A stretch of DNA of 42,631 nucleotides from contig JABYQR010000371.1 of the NCBI GenBank assembly GCA_022592445.1, forward strand, positions 1 through 42,631. Direction: 5' to 3'. The notes under the pieces are model-generated. The model was not told the DNA's origin, did not search any database, and saw only the letters and a program-made list of their open reading frames with translations. The DNA comes from Cytidiella melzeri (Eukaryota; Basidiomycota; Agaricomycetes; Polyporales; Irpicaceae). This document shows positions 31,155 through 41,455 of this stretch, piece by piece. A program made the translations under genes and the position numbers. Within the stretch, counting starts at the first letter, position 1. Each line of letters begins with the position of its first letter.

Positions 31155-32567
31155 CTAAGCGTCGAGTGCGCCCGCTGGCTCTTCTTCGTCCTCTGCCGCG
31201 TGTGTGTCGTCCAGCGGCTCGTCTTCATCGTCGTCGCCTTGCGACCGCAACGCTTCCATCTCCTTGAGCTGTTCTAAGGTGATCTCGGCAAAGCCATCTG
31301 GCAAGGGAATTTCGGCGCGCGCGAGATATGGAATGACTCTAAAGGCTGCCACTGGCCGGTCCAACACCGCGCCGTCCAACTCGCAGAGAACATAAGCTCC
31401 TCCTCGATTTCTGGCGACCACAATTAGCGGCCCGAGATACCGCGCGCGCATCTTGCGGTTCAACGCCTTCTTGATCGCGGTATTGCGGATTAGCACGAGC
31501 GATCCTCTCTTGAAGTCGAAGTTGCGAATGGTATGCATGTGCTCGACCTCGAACCGCTGCGCCGCCTTAGTGCGCGACTCCATAACCTTGTCTCGTAGCG
31601 CGACCAGATGCTCCCGACGCTTTTGTAGCGCGATCGCTCGCCGACTGATAAGGTCCTCGGTAGACAACACAGAGTCCAGCGCCGGCTGTAGGTAGGTTGC
31701 TTCTACAATGTCAAGCGGAATTATTGGATGCGTGCCAGTGACTGCAAAGTAAGGGGAACAGCCCATCCGTTTGCGCGTTGTGATCCGCTCCGACCAGAAC
31801 ACCGATGCCACGACTTGTGACCACCGACTCTCGTCCCCATCCGCCGCCTTATAGAGTGCCTGGCGAACATCGTAGTGAGCTCGCTCGACCTGTCCATTCG
31901 CTCGCGAGTTGTAGCCACTGATTCGGATGTGATGAATATGGTAACGCTTGCCCAGGTATTCGATCGCGTTGACGAACGCGCCTCCGTTGTCCGAGACTAT
32001 TTCCGACAGCGCGCCCCATTGACAGAGGATGTCGGTGAAAATCCAATCGCCTATCGTTTTCCCAGTTTTGGAGCGAAGAACGCGGAACTCCGGCCAATGC
32101 GTAATTGAACAGCGCCCTTGTACCACGTACTTGAAGCCCCCAGACGCTGGCAGGTGCATAGTGTCCATGTATACTTTCGCGAAGAGCGGCGCCGGTTGTT
32201 GGACTGTTGGAGGAAGCAGAATCTGCCGCTTCTGTCGCGTCTGGCATATATGACAAGTCCGGATGTACCACGCAATATCCGCTAAATGAAACGGCCACCA
32301 AAAACGCTCTGACACCATCGCGGCCGTCGCAAACACTCCTCGATGAGCAGCGCCGTCATGGCAGTCGCGAAGTACTTTCATGCGGTCGGCTGGCCATACG
32401 ACTAGCTTATGCGCTCCCGTGGCATCCTGTCGGAAGAGCCGTTCCCCGTCCTTGAAGAACAGACTCGCGTATCGGAGGAACGCCTGCAGCTCTTTTTTGC
32501 CCATACCCTCCGGCATTTCGAGCGTCTCGTGAAAGCGCGGGATGGCCTCTAACTTACTATCCGCGTC
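31155..32567 (-). CDS. Integrase of element B
   Basis: An uninterrupted minus-strand frame of 453 codons from 32516, open further back to about 32567. The N-terminal zinc region has H-D-G-A-A-H-R-G then C-H-I-C. The catalytic core shows D-T-M-H (first Asp), S-D-N-G-G-A-F (second Asp) and N-G-Q-V-E-R-A-H (Glu), so D,D-35-E looks complete. The C-terminal part has the G-P-Y/L module in altered form (R-Y-L-G-P-L-I-V-V) and an acidic tail. It inserts cDNA into the host chromosome. The frame is intact but cut off from RT by an inserted block, so it could be made only as part of a broken polyprotein. Confidence 0.9.
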   Translation of the reverse strand, partial: DADSKLEAIPRFHETLEMPEGMGKKELQAFLRYASLFFKDGERLFRQDATGAHKLVVWPADRMKVLRDCHDGAAHRGVFATAAMVSERFWWPFHLADIAWYIRTCHICQTRQKRQILLPPTVQQPAPLFAKVYMDTMHLPASGGFKYVVQGRCSITHWPEFRVLRSKTGKTIGDWIFTDILCQWGALSEIVSDNGGAFVNAIEYLGKRYHIHHIRISGYNSRANGQVERAHYDVRQALYKAADGDESRWSQVVASVFWSERITTRKRMGCSPYFAVTGTHPIIPLDIVEATYLQPALDSVLSTEDLISRRAIALQKRREHLVALRDKVMESRTKAAQRFEVEHMHTIRNFDFKRGSLVLIRNTAIKKALNRKMRARYLGPLIVVARNRGGAYVLCELDGAVLDRPVAAFRVIPYLARAEIPLPDGFAEITLEQLKEMEALRSQGDDDEDEPLDDTHAAEDEEEPAGALDA

Positions 32568-33244
32568 TGTAACAGTTAAGGTTACAAATCACCAGATAAG
32601 TTGTTAGACTTGAGGGGATAGAGTGAGATAGAGTGTGAGAGTAGTTGTGAGCGAAGTACTGGGGAGTACTGAGTAGTCCTTTATCAACAGAGTGGATAAG
32701 ACTGAGGGGATATGCCCTTAGGAGTGCCTCTATATATACATGAAGGGGAGGACCCCAGGTACTACGCTAAGACCCCTAATACCTACATGAGTAAGCGAAG
32801 TAATCTACCTTACTAAGCATGCCCTATGCCCTAGTGGTGCCACTTCAATAATCAACCAATAGCAATTGTCCCCATGACCTGACCCCATGACCCAGCTCCA
32901 AGGCTAGACTTGTTCTAGCTTGTTCTAAGACAAGGCTAGACTTTTCCAGAAGGTTCTAAGAACTATGACATCATCTAATGGAATGTTCTATACTATGACA
33001 TCATAGTTCCAGCATGTTCCACAATGTTCCACAATGTTCCAGAGAGTTCTATCATGTGATACACAGATAAGGAAAGGAGCGCATCAGTGCATCAGAGACA
33101 GAAGGCGCATCAGCGCATCAATTGATAGGCACTGAGAATAAGCGCCGGAATAAGCGCCGGAATAAGCGCCAGATAAGCGCTGGATAAGCGCCTAAATAAA
33201 CGCTGGATAAGCGCTGGATAAGCGCTTGACAAGCGCTTAAATAT
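32568..33244 (+). mobile_element. LTR-like insertion between RT/RNase H and integrase
   Basis: The block starts TGTAACAGTTAAGGTTACA, a common LTR-type start with internal inversion. It contains a TATATATACA box near 32731-32741 and ends near 33216-33244 in a 12-bp tandem repeat. It separates the RNase H tail (E-Y-L) from the integrase start (D-A-D-S-K-L-E), which are continuous in related elements. No clear target duplication is found (GCGTC on the left, AGCGC on the right), partly because the right edge lies in the repeat. Confidence 0.55.
33128..33238 (+). repeat. 12-bp tandem repeat
   Basis: About nine units of GGATAAGCGCTT-type sequence, each differing by one or two bases. Because 12 is a multiple of 3, the minus-strand RT frame runs through the array and ends just after it, giving an artificial repetitive tail of the form A-L-I-x-R-L-F-x-R-L. 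Confidence 0.85.
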
Positions 33245-35229
33245 TCCCAATAATACTGTTGCCTGGTAAGGCAAGTCTTGTAGAAACATTGAAAATCTGT
33301 GACAGCGTCCACCACCTTTTTGGTGCGGGGACACGCGCTGTACTCCAGGCCTGGTCCTGGGCCATCGTCGATAGGGTCGTAGATATAAGTCGTCGTGGTC
33401 GAGGGATTAGGAACCGCCAGTCGCGGTCGCGGTGATCTCGCTAGCAAGTGCATGGTAAGGAAGCATGGTCCAATTGGCTCGTCGTCGTCATCTTCAGGTA
33501 CTTCTCGGTCGCCCCCTTGAGGTGGTCGTCGCGAAAGGCCGTCTGGTCCATGTTTATCGCCCAGCACGTGTACGAGCTTGAAGTGGAAGGTCATAATGGC
33601 CGCGATCCAGTGATTGATTGATGCGGACGGCGCCAAGTCGGGATTCTGTAGCATCCCCTTGATGTGCTGCGTGTCGACTTCCAGAACAAGGTTTTGTACG
33701 CCTAAGAGGTATAGCTTCAACGCCTTGAGGGTCCGATACACGCCGTAGAGCTCCAATTTTGGTTGCGAAAAGCGGGCTTCCCTCTCGTTAAGGGTTATGG
33801 AGCCAAAGCGACTATAGTACCGAATCTTGGGGTTGTTTTCGTCGCACTGGGCCAGCAGGAAACCGATCGCGAGGTACGACGTATCCACGGCTAAGATTAC
33901 CGGGGACGCAGAGGAATAGTTGATAGCGCGAAGTGCCGGCGAGTGTATTACCGCCTGTTTTAAGTCGTCTTGCGCTTTCTCCTGATCAGGTCCCCATTCA
34001 AATTCTACGTCCTTACGCGTTAGCTTCACCAAATGATGGGCGCAATGTGCGAAGTTCTTGATGAAAATCCGAAGCACGCCGATCGTGCCTAGGAACGCGC
34101 GCACCTCGGTAAGCGATTGACAAGGGCCCCAGTTGCGAATGGCCGCGACGCGATCCTCACTGGGCTCCCTCCTGTGACGAGTGCAGCAATGCCCCACGAT
34201 GTTCGTCTGTGGAGCGATAATGAGCGATTTTAATGCAGAAAACGTACCGCCGCAGTATTTCATGCGCTGTACCACGCGGTTACAATTCTCGAAGTGTTCT
34301 TGCACGAAGATGCAAATGCCCGGGTTTTGAATAAGAACCGTCGGCCTGCCTTCGCGATCCGTACGCTCGTCTGCTGGTCCCTTAATGGGTACGTCGTCGA
34401 TATACGGAATGGTGACGTCGGGAATCTCGGGCCGTAGGATATGCGTAACGTCTTCGTGAAAAATCGGCACCGAGTTCGTCCAGCCCATGGGTAACGTGGT
34501 CAGTCGCATCGCGCCGAAAGGCGTTTGGAAGGTGGTCATGTCGCGCGAGGATTCTGCGAGCGGTCGATTATCGTAACCCACGAACAGGTCCAAGATTCCT
34601 CCGCAGGCGCGGCCGCCAAAGCTTTCGGCGAGATGGTCTGGCATGGGCGTGACTCCCGAGTGCTGAATGGTGACGCGGTTTAGTGGTTCCAAAGAGTGTA
34701 CAATGCGAAGCGCGCCAGACTTCTTCGCGACCGGGAACCAGCGCGAGCGATAAGTGGCGTTTGAAGGTTTGTAGACCCCTGCCTGCATCTTCTCGCGTAT
34801 GATCCTACAGCATTCGTCGTATATCCCCAGCGCTATTGGCATGTTCCTTTCGACCCACGGGATGTGATCGATATCCGGGAATTCGACTGGCGGAAAGAAG
34901 TCCTCGGAAAACTTGCCTCGCTCGTCGTCGGACCACGCAAAAGCGACATTGTGTAGCATGTAGAAGTAGTGTAAGAGGCGACGCTCTTCTGGCCAAAGGA
35001 AGTCCCCGCCATGGAGCTTGTCAACCTTGCGCATTCGTTCCTCAGTATAGCGTCCTCGAGGCGCGAAGTCGGGGATATTCGCATAGTCAATGACCGGCAT
35101 AGACGCAAGTGGGTCACCTTTGATGGCGCGCACAATGCGAAACTCGCGAGGCAGCGTAGCCTTGACAGGTTTCACTTTTAGGTGTACGGGTTTGTACTTT
35201 TTCTTTGCGCCTACAAATGCGTCGCGCAT
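33245..35229 (-). CDS. Reverse transcriptase / RNase H of element B
   Basis: A long frame. RT blocks in order are R-W-F-P-V-A-K-K-S-G-A-L-R-I-V-H-S-L-E-P-L-N, T-F-Q-T-P-F-G, L-P-M-G-W-T-N-S and the catalytic Y-I-D-D-V-P-I-K-G (about 34390-34415). They are followed by R-A-F-L-G-T-I-G-V and the RNase H region with A-V-D-T-S-Y-L-A-I-G-F-L, L-E-L-Y-G and L-E-V-D-T. It ends with D-G-L-S-R-R-P. Y-I-D-D-V-P-x-K-G-P is typical of agaricomycete Gypsy elements. The frame continues past 33245 into the 12-bp repeat, which is not original sequence. Copying of genomic RNA would need the missing fusion to protease and integrase. Confidence 0.9.
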
Positions 35230-36056
35230 AGCATTAGATTCACCCCCAGAGCATGCCAGGCGGTCGGCGAAAGAGATGAGATGAGATCAAGAAAGGGAAG
35301 TTGGGCTAGCATATCTTGTAATTTGGCATTATCGGTTATGTCGGTAGGCGCGGTCGAAAGAGAAGGGTCGCGAGTAGCGTATAAGTTAACCACAGTGTAC
35401 ACTGAGGCAAGGAAACGAGATTCAGGAGTCATGGAAGGGGTATTATGGAGATCTCCTCGAGTGTTGCTCAATCCTCGATTCTCAAAAATCCTTTTCGGGT
35501 AGGCGAAAACGAGTGGGACCGCGTGGTCGCGTCGTCACCGTGATAACCTTTTTTGTGTTTGGACAGTGCAGCGTAATTGTTTGGTCCTTGTTGTTGAAGT
35601 TGCGCACGACCGTGGACGCGATGACGTCAAGAGCCGTTCTAGAAGGATGTCATACGCGGTCTGGCGAATTACGTGGACCTGTAGGTAGAAGGTCATATCA
35701 CCTATAATAAAGGGTACGTTGCACGCCAGGCCGAGCGACTTGTCAACTTCGCCGTTCGCGCTCTGCATCTTGATGCGCACTGTAGGGTCATAAGTAAAAC
35801 CCAAAGCGTGACACACCGCTTCTGACGCGGCAACAATCTGACAACCTGGATCCAATATGGTGTCGATCTCCTCGGTCCCTGCTACGACCACGCGGACTGT
35901 CCTGAGCGCGTGCGTCTCGCGAGCCGCCAAGAATGGTTCCGCGGTTTCACCTGGCGGGAGAGCATGCAGGTACGCCTCATATGGATCGCCAAGTCGTAGG
36001 ATGCGTTTCGATTCGGCCCCATCGACGTAAGAGACCTCTGCTTGCGGTAGCACCAC
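35230..36056 (-). pseudogene. Aspartic protease region of element B, frameshifted
   Basis: The frame from 36056 to 35535 carries the retropepsin core. I-L-D-P-G-C-Q-I-V-A is the active-site loop (D-P-G in place of the usual D-S/T-G), followed by G-D-M-T-F-Y-L-Q-V-H and a Y-D-I-L-L block that should continue G-R-P. The frame slips near 35590; the other frame carries V-I-A-S-T-V-V-R-N-F and T-R-P-R-G-P-T-R-F-R. Another shift precedes the RT frame. At least two frameshifts mean no full protease-RT polyprotein is made. D-P-G occurs in related fungal elements, so it is probably not a lesion. Confidence 0.7.
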
Positions 36057-36933
36057 CTGCCTTCCGCCTCGAAGAAGTTAGCCACGTTCGGCGGACCCTG
36101 GACCGGCGCGCGCTTCGGCGTGATGAGGTTGTGCATCCGACTACGCATGTCTGGCGACAGCGCGAAAAGTTCTTCAGGCGACAGCGAGACTTGCTGTTCC
36201 TTTAGCGTACGGTTTAGCACACTTTCGACTATCAGGGGATTTTCGATTATGGTGGTGGTACGATACGCTGGTTCTTTTGCCTGGCCATTTGGCTTTGCCG
36301 GGGCCGCTACGTTCCGTTGAAACGGTGGTAAGTACGTCGTGTCCTTCGCCGCGGCGTGCGGGTGTTCGGGTTCTTTTGCTGGTTGCGGGGCTGCCGGAGC
36401 CGGCGTCGGATTGACTTCCTTTTCGGGCGGCGCCTCCGCAGGCTTAGTCGCAGTCCTAGCCACCCGCGCCGGCGCTGGCAGGATCCCTGGTCTGCCCCGT
36501 CCTGGTCGCAGCGGAACGTATACGCCGTCGAACTTCTGCTTGGCGCTGCGCAGCGCGCGGATTTCGTTTTCTAGGGCCAGGATACGATCATCTTCCTCGC
36601 CTCCTAAAGCATACGCCGACGTCGCTTCATCCGCGTGGGCCGCATCGTCCTCGACTATGTCAAACAGCATTTCTTGCTGGGGCTGCTGCGACGGGTCGCC
36701 AAACACCTCATCCAGTACCGCGTTGTAGGCGATGTTGTTCGGAGTCGTCCTTTGACCCGGATTTCGTCGATGCCACTCGTTAACGCGATGGCGCATACAG
36801 GAACCAGGCAGGCTTCTTGGGATAAAGCTGCCTCCCGGAAGGACTATCTTGTTTTCCCGGTTGCGCTGAATCAAGCCGCCAGCGATACCGGTCTTCACCG
36901 TGTCGCAGTTGTTCACTGTATGGCCTGGCAGAC
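36057..36933 (-). pseudogene. Element B gag, C-terminal half after the zinc knuckle
   Basis: The frame opens with the second half of a CCHC knuckle (P-G-H-x4-C) at about 36932-36906. It then reads a basic segment, an acidic coil (D-D-R-I-L-A-L-E-N-E-I-R-A-L-R) and a long Pro/Ala-rich linker towards the protease. It is continuous with the frame at 37666-38919 once the solo LTR and one target-site copy are removed: 737 bp removed brings 37977 into the phase of 36916. It slips into the protease frame near 36050. Confidence 0.75.
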
Positions 36934-37665
36934 TGTCGCGGAGCGACTGCTGCTATACTGCTAAACCCTAAACAAGGGTGGAGTGGATGATGGTGAAAAG
37001 GAAAGGGATCTCCAACGACGACAACAAGGTCAGAGTCAATGATGAGCAGGCAAGCAGGCACAGAGGCCGGATACTGGCAGTGCAAATGACGAAGTTAATA
37101 TTTTGCTTATACTAGGTTACATTGAGTAACTCACCTGGCAGTGCAAATGACGAAGAGGTCAAGATGCAGAACCAGGGAGGGTAAGGGGTACTATATATAC
37201 TGGGTCTGGGTGGTCTGTGCACCAGTTCCCACACTAGGGACTGGAGTAACTGTGGGACTGGAGTAACAATAGAACAATAAAGAACCAGGGTAACTGTCAA
37301 GGACCTGAGTAACTGTCAAGGACCTGAGTAACTGTCAAGGACCAGGGTACGTAGAACAATAAAATAATAGACCAAATAGGATAAGAACAATAGAACAATA
37401 AGACCTGGGGGAATCCCTGGGGAATGCCCATCAATGGAAGAGGAACAATAGAACAATAGCCTAGGTTGATCTGGAACCGCTCCAGACTGAGTCTAGGGTT
37501 TGGGTCTGGACTATTGATAAATAAGGCAAGATGTCACGTGACCCGGGTTAGGGTTAGGTCCGGTAACGCTCCTAGCCGGAAAATAAGCGCTCTAGATAGG
37601 TGCCCAAGGCTGTAAACTTGTGACATTGTTGGAAAAATCCGGTCTCTGTTGGACTATCCATGTCA
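36934..37665 (-). mobile_element. Solo LTR of element C family with 5-bp target duplication CAGAC
   Basis: On the minus strand it begins TGACATGGATAG and ends CGCGACA. It corresponds along its length to the element C LTR at 39414-40209. CAGAC flanks it on both sides (36929-36933 and 37666-37670). A TATATATA box lies near 37188-37197 (minus). A 19-bp unit (GTAACTGTCAAGGACCTGA) is repeated about three times at 37290-37344, and length differs from the other copy (732 versus 796 bp) by such repeat changes. It is a solo LTR, so the full element that inserted has been lost by recombination. Confidence 0.92.
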
Positions 37666-38919
37666 CAGACCACAGTAATGACAGAGGTTCGAACCGCTAG
37701 TCGACAAAGGCTCTGGAGCCGGTGCATTCCCCGCCTGCGCGGCGCGGTTCTGTGCTGCCAGGGACAGGTCAGCTTGGCTCATCAGGTACTTGACCTTCTC
37801 CTGCAGCTCGTTGATGTCCTCCTGCTTCAACCTGGTCTGCCACTCGTTCGCCGGTAATTCGCGAGGCACATATAGAGTTGGTTTGCTGGTGGGCGCTGCT
37901 GGCTTCGCCGCCGTCGCCTGAGGTGCGCTATACGTCGAGCTGGGTGCTACGGAGGTCCCGTGAAGAAAAAACTGCATCGCGTCGTTGATGTCCTTGACCT
38001 TGTAGCCGTCCGCTGGATGGATGTCGGGGAACTTGACTTGCAGCCGCGTCGCAATGTGCTTTATCTGCGGGCCGATTGCCTCCTGACACCAGCGATTCCT
38101 GTCGATCTCTGAGATCTTCGAGTTCTTTACCAGCCAGGTGGACTGAGTACTGTAGTTGCGGTAGAATTCGGCCTAGTCGCCTAAGGCGCGGAACCCCTTC
38201 TGCTTCCAACTGGCTACGTATTCTATTAGGCCCTGCCTTGTATAGAGCGCCGTCGCGTCTGCGCCTGGGTAACACTTGAAGACCTCCGCTTTCCAGTCTT
38301 CGTAGGTTTCTGTCGCCGCGTAGCTTTCGAGCTCCTCCCACTGGTCCTGGACCGTGATGTCTACGTAGTTTGCGGCGTACTTCTTCTTCGCTTGCGCGTC
38401 CTGCACATTCGCGCGCGTGAATAACGTTTCAAGTGTGTCGAAGTAACGCGCCAACATCCGGGGCTCTGATTGATCGAACTTAGGCGCGTGCTTGTCGCCG
38501 ATCAAGGGCATAGTTTGTGCTGCGGCCATCGTGACTACTAGTCTGGCGTTTGGTGGAAGTTGTTGTATTTTGGTTCGAATCCGCCCTATTATCGCGGTTG
38601 TAGGAGATTGCAAGCGGGCTTGAGTAGTCGATGTTGGGGATAAAGGGTGCGCTGAAGGAAGAGGCGCTTCCGTAGGAGAGTTGGGGCTAGGGAGAGTGAC
38701 GTTTGGTGTAGAGAATTCGGGAGTCGGCGACCTAGAACTTGGCACAGAAGTAGCTTGTCGCCTTCGATTTTCGCAGGCTGCCGCTCGTCCTCGCCGGATA
38801 ATTGCTTCCGGGTTGTCCTGTGCTTCCGTTAATACCGGGCTTGATAAACTTCCGCCCCTTTGTCTCCTCGGAATTCTGGATCCCCTGGAACTCGTCTTGC
38901 CTTCTCTTCCGCGAAGCAC
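37666..38919 (-). pseudogene. Element B gag, N-terminal and central part, one in-frame stop
   Basis: From ATG at 38919 the minus frame reads a basic, Pro/Ser-rich start. The capsid-like region follows: A-P-K-F-D-Q-S-E-P-R-M-L-A-R-Y-F-D-T-L, then Y-V-D-I-T-V-Q-D-Q-W-E-E-L and Y-E-D-W-K-A-E-V-F-K-C-Y-P-G. A TAG at 38173-38175 (complement) interrupts it. The same frame continues with A-E-F-Y-R-N-Y through I-N-D-A-M-Q-F-F and a linker to the first half of a zinc knuckle (C-H-Y-C) at about 37675-37686. There the solo LTR begins. TAG may come from CAG by a C-to-T change. Gag would form the virus-like particle that packages element RNA. Confidence 0.85.
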
Positions 38920-38947
38920 GAGTGAAACTAGCGAAATCTATAGAGAC

Positions 38948-38965
38948 CCCTCGCGGTGGGCTCCA
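38948..38965 (-). other. Primer-binding site of element B
   Basis: On the minus strand, TGGAGCCCACCGCGAGGG begins three bases after the LTR end (CTCA). It is in the expected place and starts with TGG, complementary to a tRNA 3' CCA end. The tRNA was not identified. Confidence 0.6.
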
Positions 38966-38968
38966 AAA

Positions 38969-39413
38969 TGAGACACTGAGTCACGCTTCAAACTAAGAAC
39001 AACCTTAAAGACAACACAACCAACCACAAAGTGGCAATAGAAGTGTAAAGGTGTGGAAGCGCGGAAGTGTTAAAGTAATGCGAGGTGGTCTAAGAGTCCT
39101 AGTTTTACCTGTGCTAAAAGAGCGACAAGGTTTTTGTGATAAAGTTGATATGAAGGGAGCTAGACGGGCAACTACCACGCGTATCGCGGGTAAAAGGGCA
39201 AGTCGGTGCGGTGAAAGCGAAAGAGTTATGGCGCGGCTCAAAGAGAAGGCGCGGGAGATGTCGCGGCTTGTAGGAAAACGGCGCGCGGGGGGGGGGGGGG
39301 GACGCAGAAGATAAACGCAGGCGCAATATGAATCTCGAACACAAGACGCGGTTGCTGGTGAAGATGAAATAGTCGCCGTAAAACGCGGGCGCAGTGAAAG
39401 TGAACGCAGTAAG
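38969..39413 (-). repeat. 5' LTR of element B, truncated
   Basis: Direct repeat of 27058-27505 with about 95 percent identity, most differences being transitions. A G15 run at 39287-39301 corresponds to G6 in the other copy. It ends abruptly where the element C LTR begins at 39414. Confidence 0.85.
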
Positions 39414-40209
39414 TGACATGGATAGTCCAACAGAGACCGGATTTTTCCAACAATGTCACCAGTTTACAGCCTTAGGCGCCTATCTAGAGCGCTTATTTTC
39501 CGGCTAGGAATGTTACCGGACCTAACCCTAACCCGGGTCACGTGACATCCTGCCTTATTTATCAATAGTCCAGACCCAAACCCTAGACTCAATCTGGAGC
39601 GGTTCCAGATCAACCTAGGCTATTGTTCATTGTTCTCCTTCCATTGTTAGGGATTCCCCAGGGATTCCCCAGGGATTCCCCAGGGATTTCCCCAGTTCTT
39701 ATTGTCTTATTGTCTTTCGTCTATTGTCTTCTGTCTATTGTTAGGGATTCCCCAGGGATTCACCCAGTTTCTATTGTTCTATTGTTCCAGTTTCTATTGT
39801 TCTATTGTCTTATTGTTCTAGCTCTATTGTTCTATGTACCCTGGTCTTTGACAGCTACCCTGGTCCCTTATTGTTCTATTGTTACTCCAGCCCCACAGTT
39901 ACTCCAGTCCCTAGTGTGGGAACTTGTGCACAGACCACCCAGCCACAGTATATATAGCAGCCCTTACCCTCCCTAGCTCTGCATCTTGACCTCTCTGTCA
40001 TTTGCACTGCTAGGTGAGTTACTGCATGTAACTTAGTATCATATCTTATTAACTCTGTCATTTGCACTGCTAGTATCCGGCCCTAGTGCCTGCTTGCCTG
40101 CTCATCATTGACTTTGACCTCGTTGTCGTCGTTGGAGATCCATCCCCCCTTCCTCTCTACTTCACTCCCTTTTTAGGGTTATCAGCAGAACAGCAGTTGC
40201 TCCGCGACA
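39414..40209 (+). repeat. 5' LTR of element C (796 bp)
   Basis: Starts TGACATGG, ends CGCGACA, and matches the solo LTR inside element B on the opposite strand. It contains tandem GGGATTCCCCA units at about 39648-39695, CTATTGTT-rich repeats, and a TATATATAGC box at about 39947-39957. The following leader starts TTAGGTCAAGATCCC, which is not a standard TGG-type primer-binding site. No right-hand LTR is in the window. Confidence 0.85.
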
Positions 40210-40375
40210 TTAGGTCAAGATCCCACACAGCTACCGGCACGACTGCCCTTAGCTTGGATCAAGTCTTCCTGTCCCCCCAGTTTTTAAAAGTTTATTCCCC
40301 CCTACGTTTGAGAGTAAGCCATCGCCGTCCGTCTTGACGTGCTTGATTGCTGACTCGTTCAATTTCCGTGGTTGA

Positions 40376-41140
40376 TTCTTAGTGCCAAAAGAATCCCACT
40401 CCCGTTTCACTGCTCGTCCAGATCCTTTGCACAAGGATCTGAACCAAGCACGTCGAGAAGTCCAGATCCATCGCGCCTTACCCCAGGCCGTGTTTGATCA
40501 GCTTGATGCAGAGCACGCACGTGGCAAAAGTCACAAATACACGGAGAAGGAGCTCAAGGCTATTGCCTCCTACGTCGGTCGTCGTAAACCCAAGGGTTCC
40601 GCCCTCACACACAGATTCCCTACAGCAGAGGAGTTTGAGAAACTCCATGCTGAGTCCAAAGAATTTGCTGCCTGTACCGCACGCAAACAAGCTGAGGCCT
40701 TAGCAAGTCTTCCCAAGAAGCCTTCGTTAGCAGAACGCTTCCCAGCCCGGCCAGCTACCAACCCTGGTGCAGCCCTCATAGCAGCAAAGCCGACTCTCAT
40801 CAACTTCCGCAAGCACACTGTGGAAGACCTCCGAGGTATCTTCACTCCCAAGCTCACCGCCACACTCCAACGTCTGTCGATCCTCCCCACCATTGACAAA
40901 TACCACCAGCTTAACAAAGATACAAAGCGACAGTTTGAGCAGGAGAAACAGAAGCTAGAGAAGCTTTTAAAGGAATTACCAACCCGGGCCCCTGTCATCA
41001 CTCATCGTGAGTGGCAACTGCTGGATTGGGGATTAAAGGCAATTGGAGGAATCAGTTTCACGGGTCTAAGGAGGAACTACGAGCAGGTGTTCAAAGGGTT
41101 AGATAAAGTTTGGGCGGACGAGTACTTCATCTCGTTCTAA
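40376..41140 (+). CDS. Leader ORF of element C, no AUG
   Basis: A 252-codon frame with no Met at all, bounded upstream by TGA at 40373-40375 and downstream by TAA at 41138-41140. It is rich in Lys, Leu and Glu, with Y-T-E-K-E-L-K-A-I-A-S-Y-V, A-L-A-S-L-P-K-K-P-S and E-Q-E-K-Q-K-L-E-K-L-L-K-E-L, a predicted coiled coil. An acceptor-like TTGATTCTTAG ends at 40381, so it may be spliced from an upstream exon, with a possible GTAAGC donor near 40314. No upstream ATG in the leader fits in frame, however. The same frame stays open after the stop, straight into gag. Related to the remnant at 3391-3627. I do not recognise the family. Confidence 0.55.
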   Translation, partial: FLVPKESHSRFTARPDPLHKDLNQARREVQIHRALPQAVFDQLDAEHARGKSHKYTEKELKAIASYVGRRKPKGSALTHRFPTAEEFEKLHAESKEFAACTARKQAEALASLPKKPSLAERFPARPATNPGAALIAAKPTLINFRKHTVEDLRGIFTPKLTATLQRLSILPTIDKYHQLNKDTKRQFEQEKQKLEKLLKELPTRAPVITHREWQLLDWGLKAIGGISFTGLRRNYEQVFKGLDKVWADEYFISF

Positions 41141-41455
41141 ATAGAATACAGTGTGGCTTCCCAAAGTCCCAATAGCAGTATCTGGTCCAGAGATCACCTT
41201 CCCTGTGAAAGTTACCCGCACGCCTTCAACCACGAAACAGTCAGAGACGAGTGTTACGATCCTGAAGAAGGACATCAAATCTGTGAAGCACAGCCTTGTC
41301 CAAACCGTTACAACAGAATCACATATCCGGGTCGTTTTGCAAACCAGTATTGGCCTATTCATCACTGGCAAGAGGATTGTATACTTGAATCTCTTCCACC
41401 CCTGCCTGAAACAGAAGAAGATTTTGATCGAACCTTCACGCAGGATCAATATCAG

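Larger units (their letters stand above)
27058..39413 (-). mobile_element. Ty3/Gypsy element B, minus strand, with nested insertions
   Basis: Bases 27058-27505 and 38969-39413 are about 95 percent identical direct repeats starting TGAGACACTG, marking the two LTRs. Between them, on the minus strand, are PBS, gag, protease, RT/RNase H, integrase and two polypurine tracts. The right LTR is cut at 39413 by element C. Two LTR-like insertions interrupt the coding region (36934-37665 and about 32568-33240), and an antisense gene lies between integrase and the 3' LTR. An in-frame stop and several frameshifts make it non-autonomous. The order protease-RT-RNase H-integrase places it in Ty3/Gypsy. No chromodomain is seen after the integrase core. 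Confidence 0.85.

Noticed and set aside
32568..33240. A target duplication for the block between RT and integrase
   Set aside because: The candidate pairs GCGTC and AGCGC do not match, and the right edge lies in a tandem repeat.
40210..40230. Standard primer-binding site for element C
   Set aside because: The bases after the LTR do not begin with TGG within a few positions and match no familiar tRNA 3' end.
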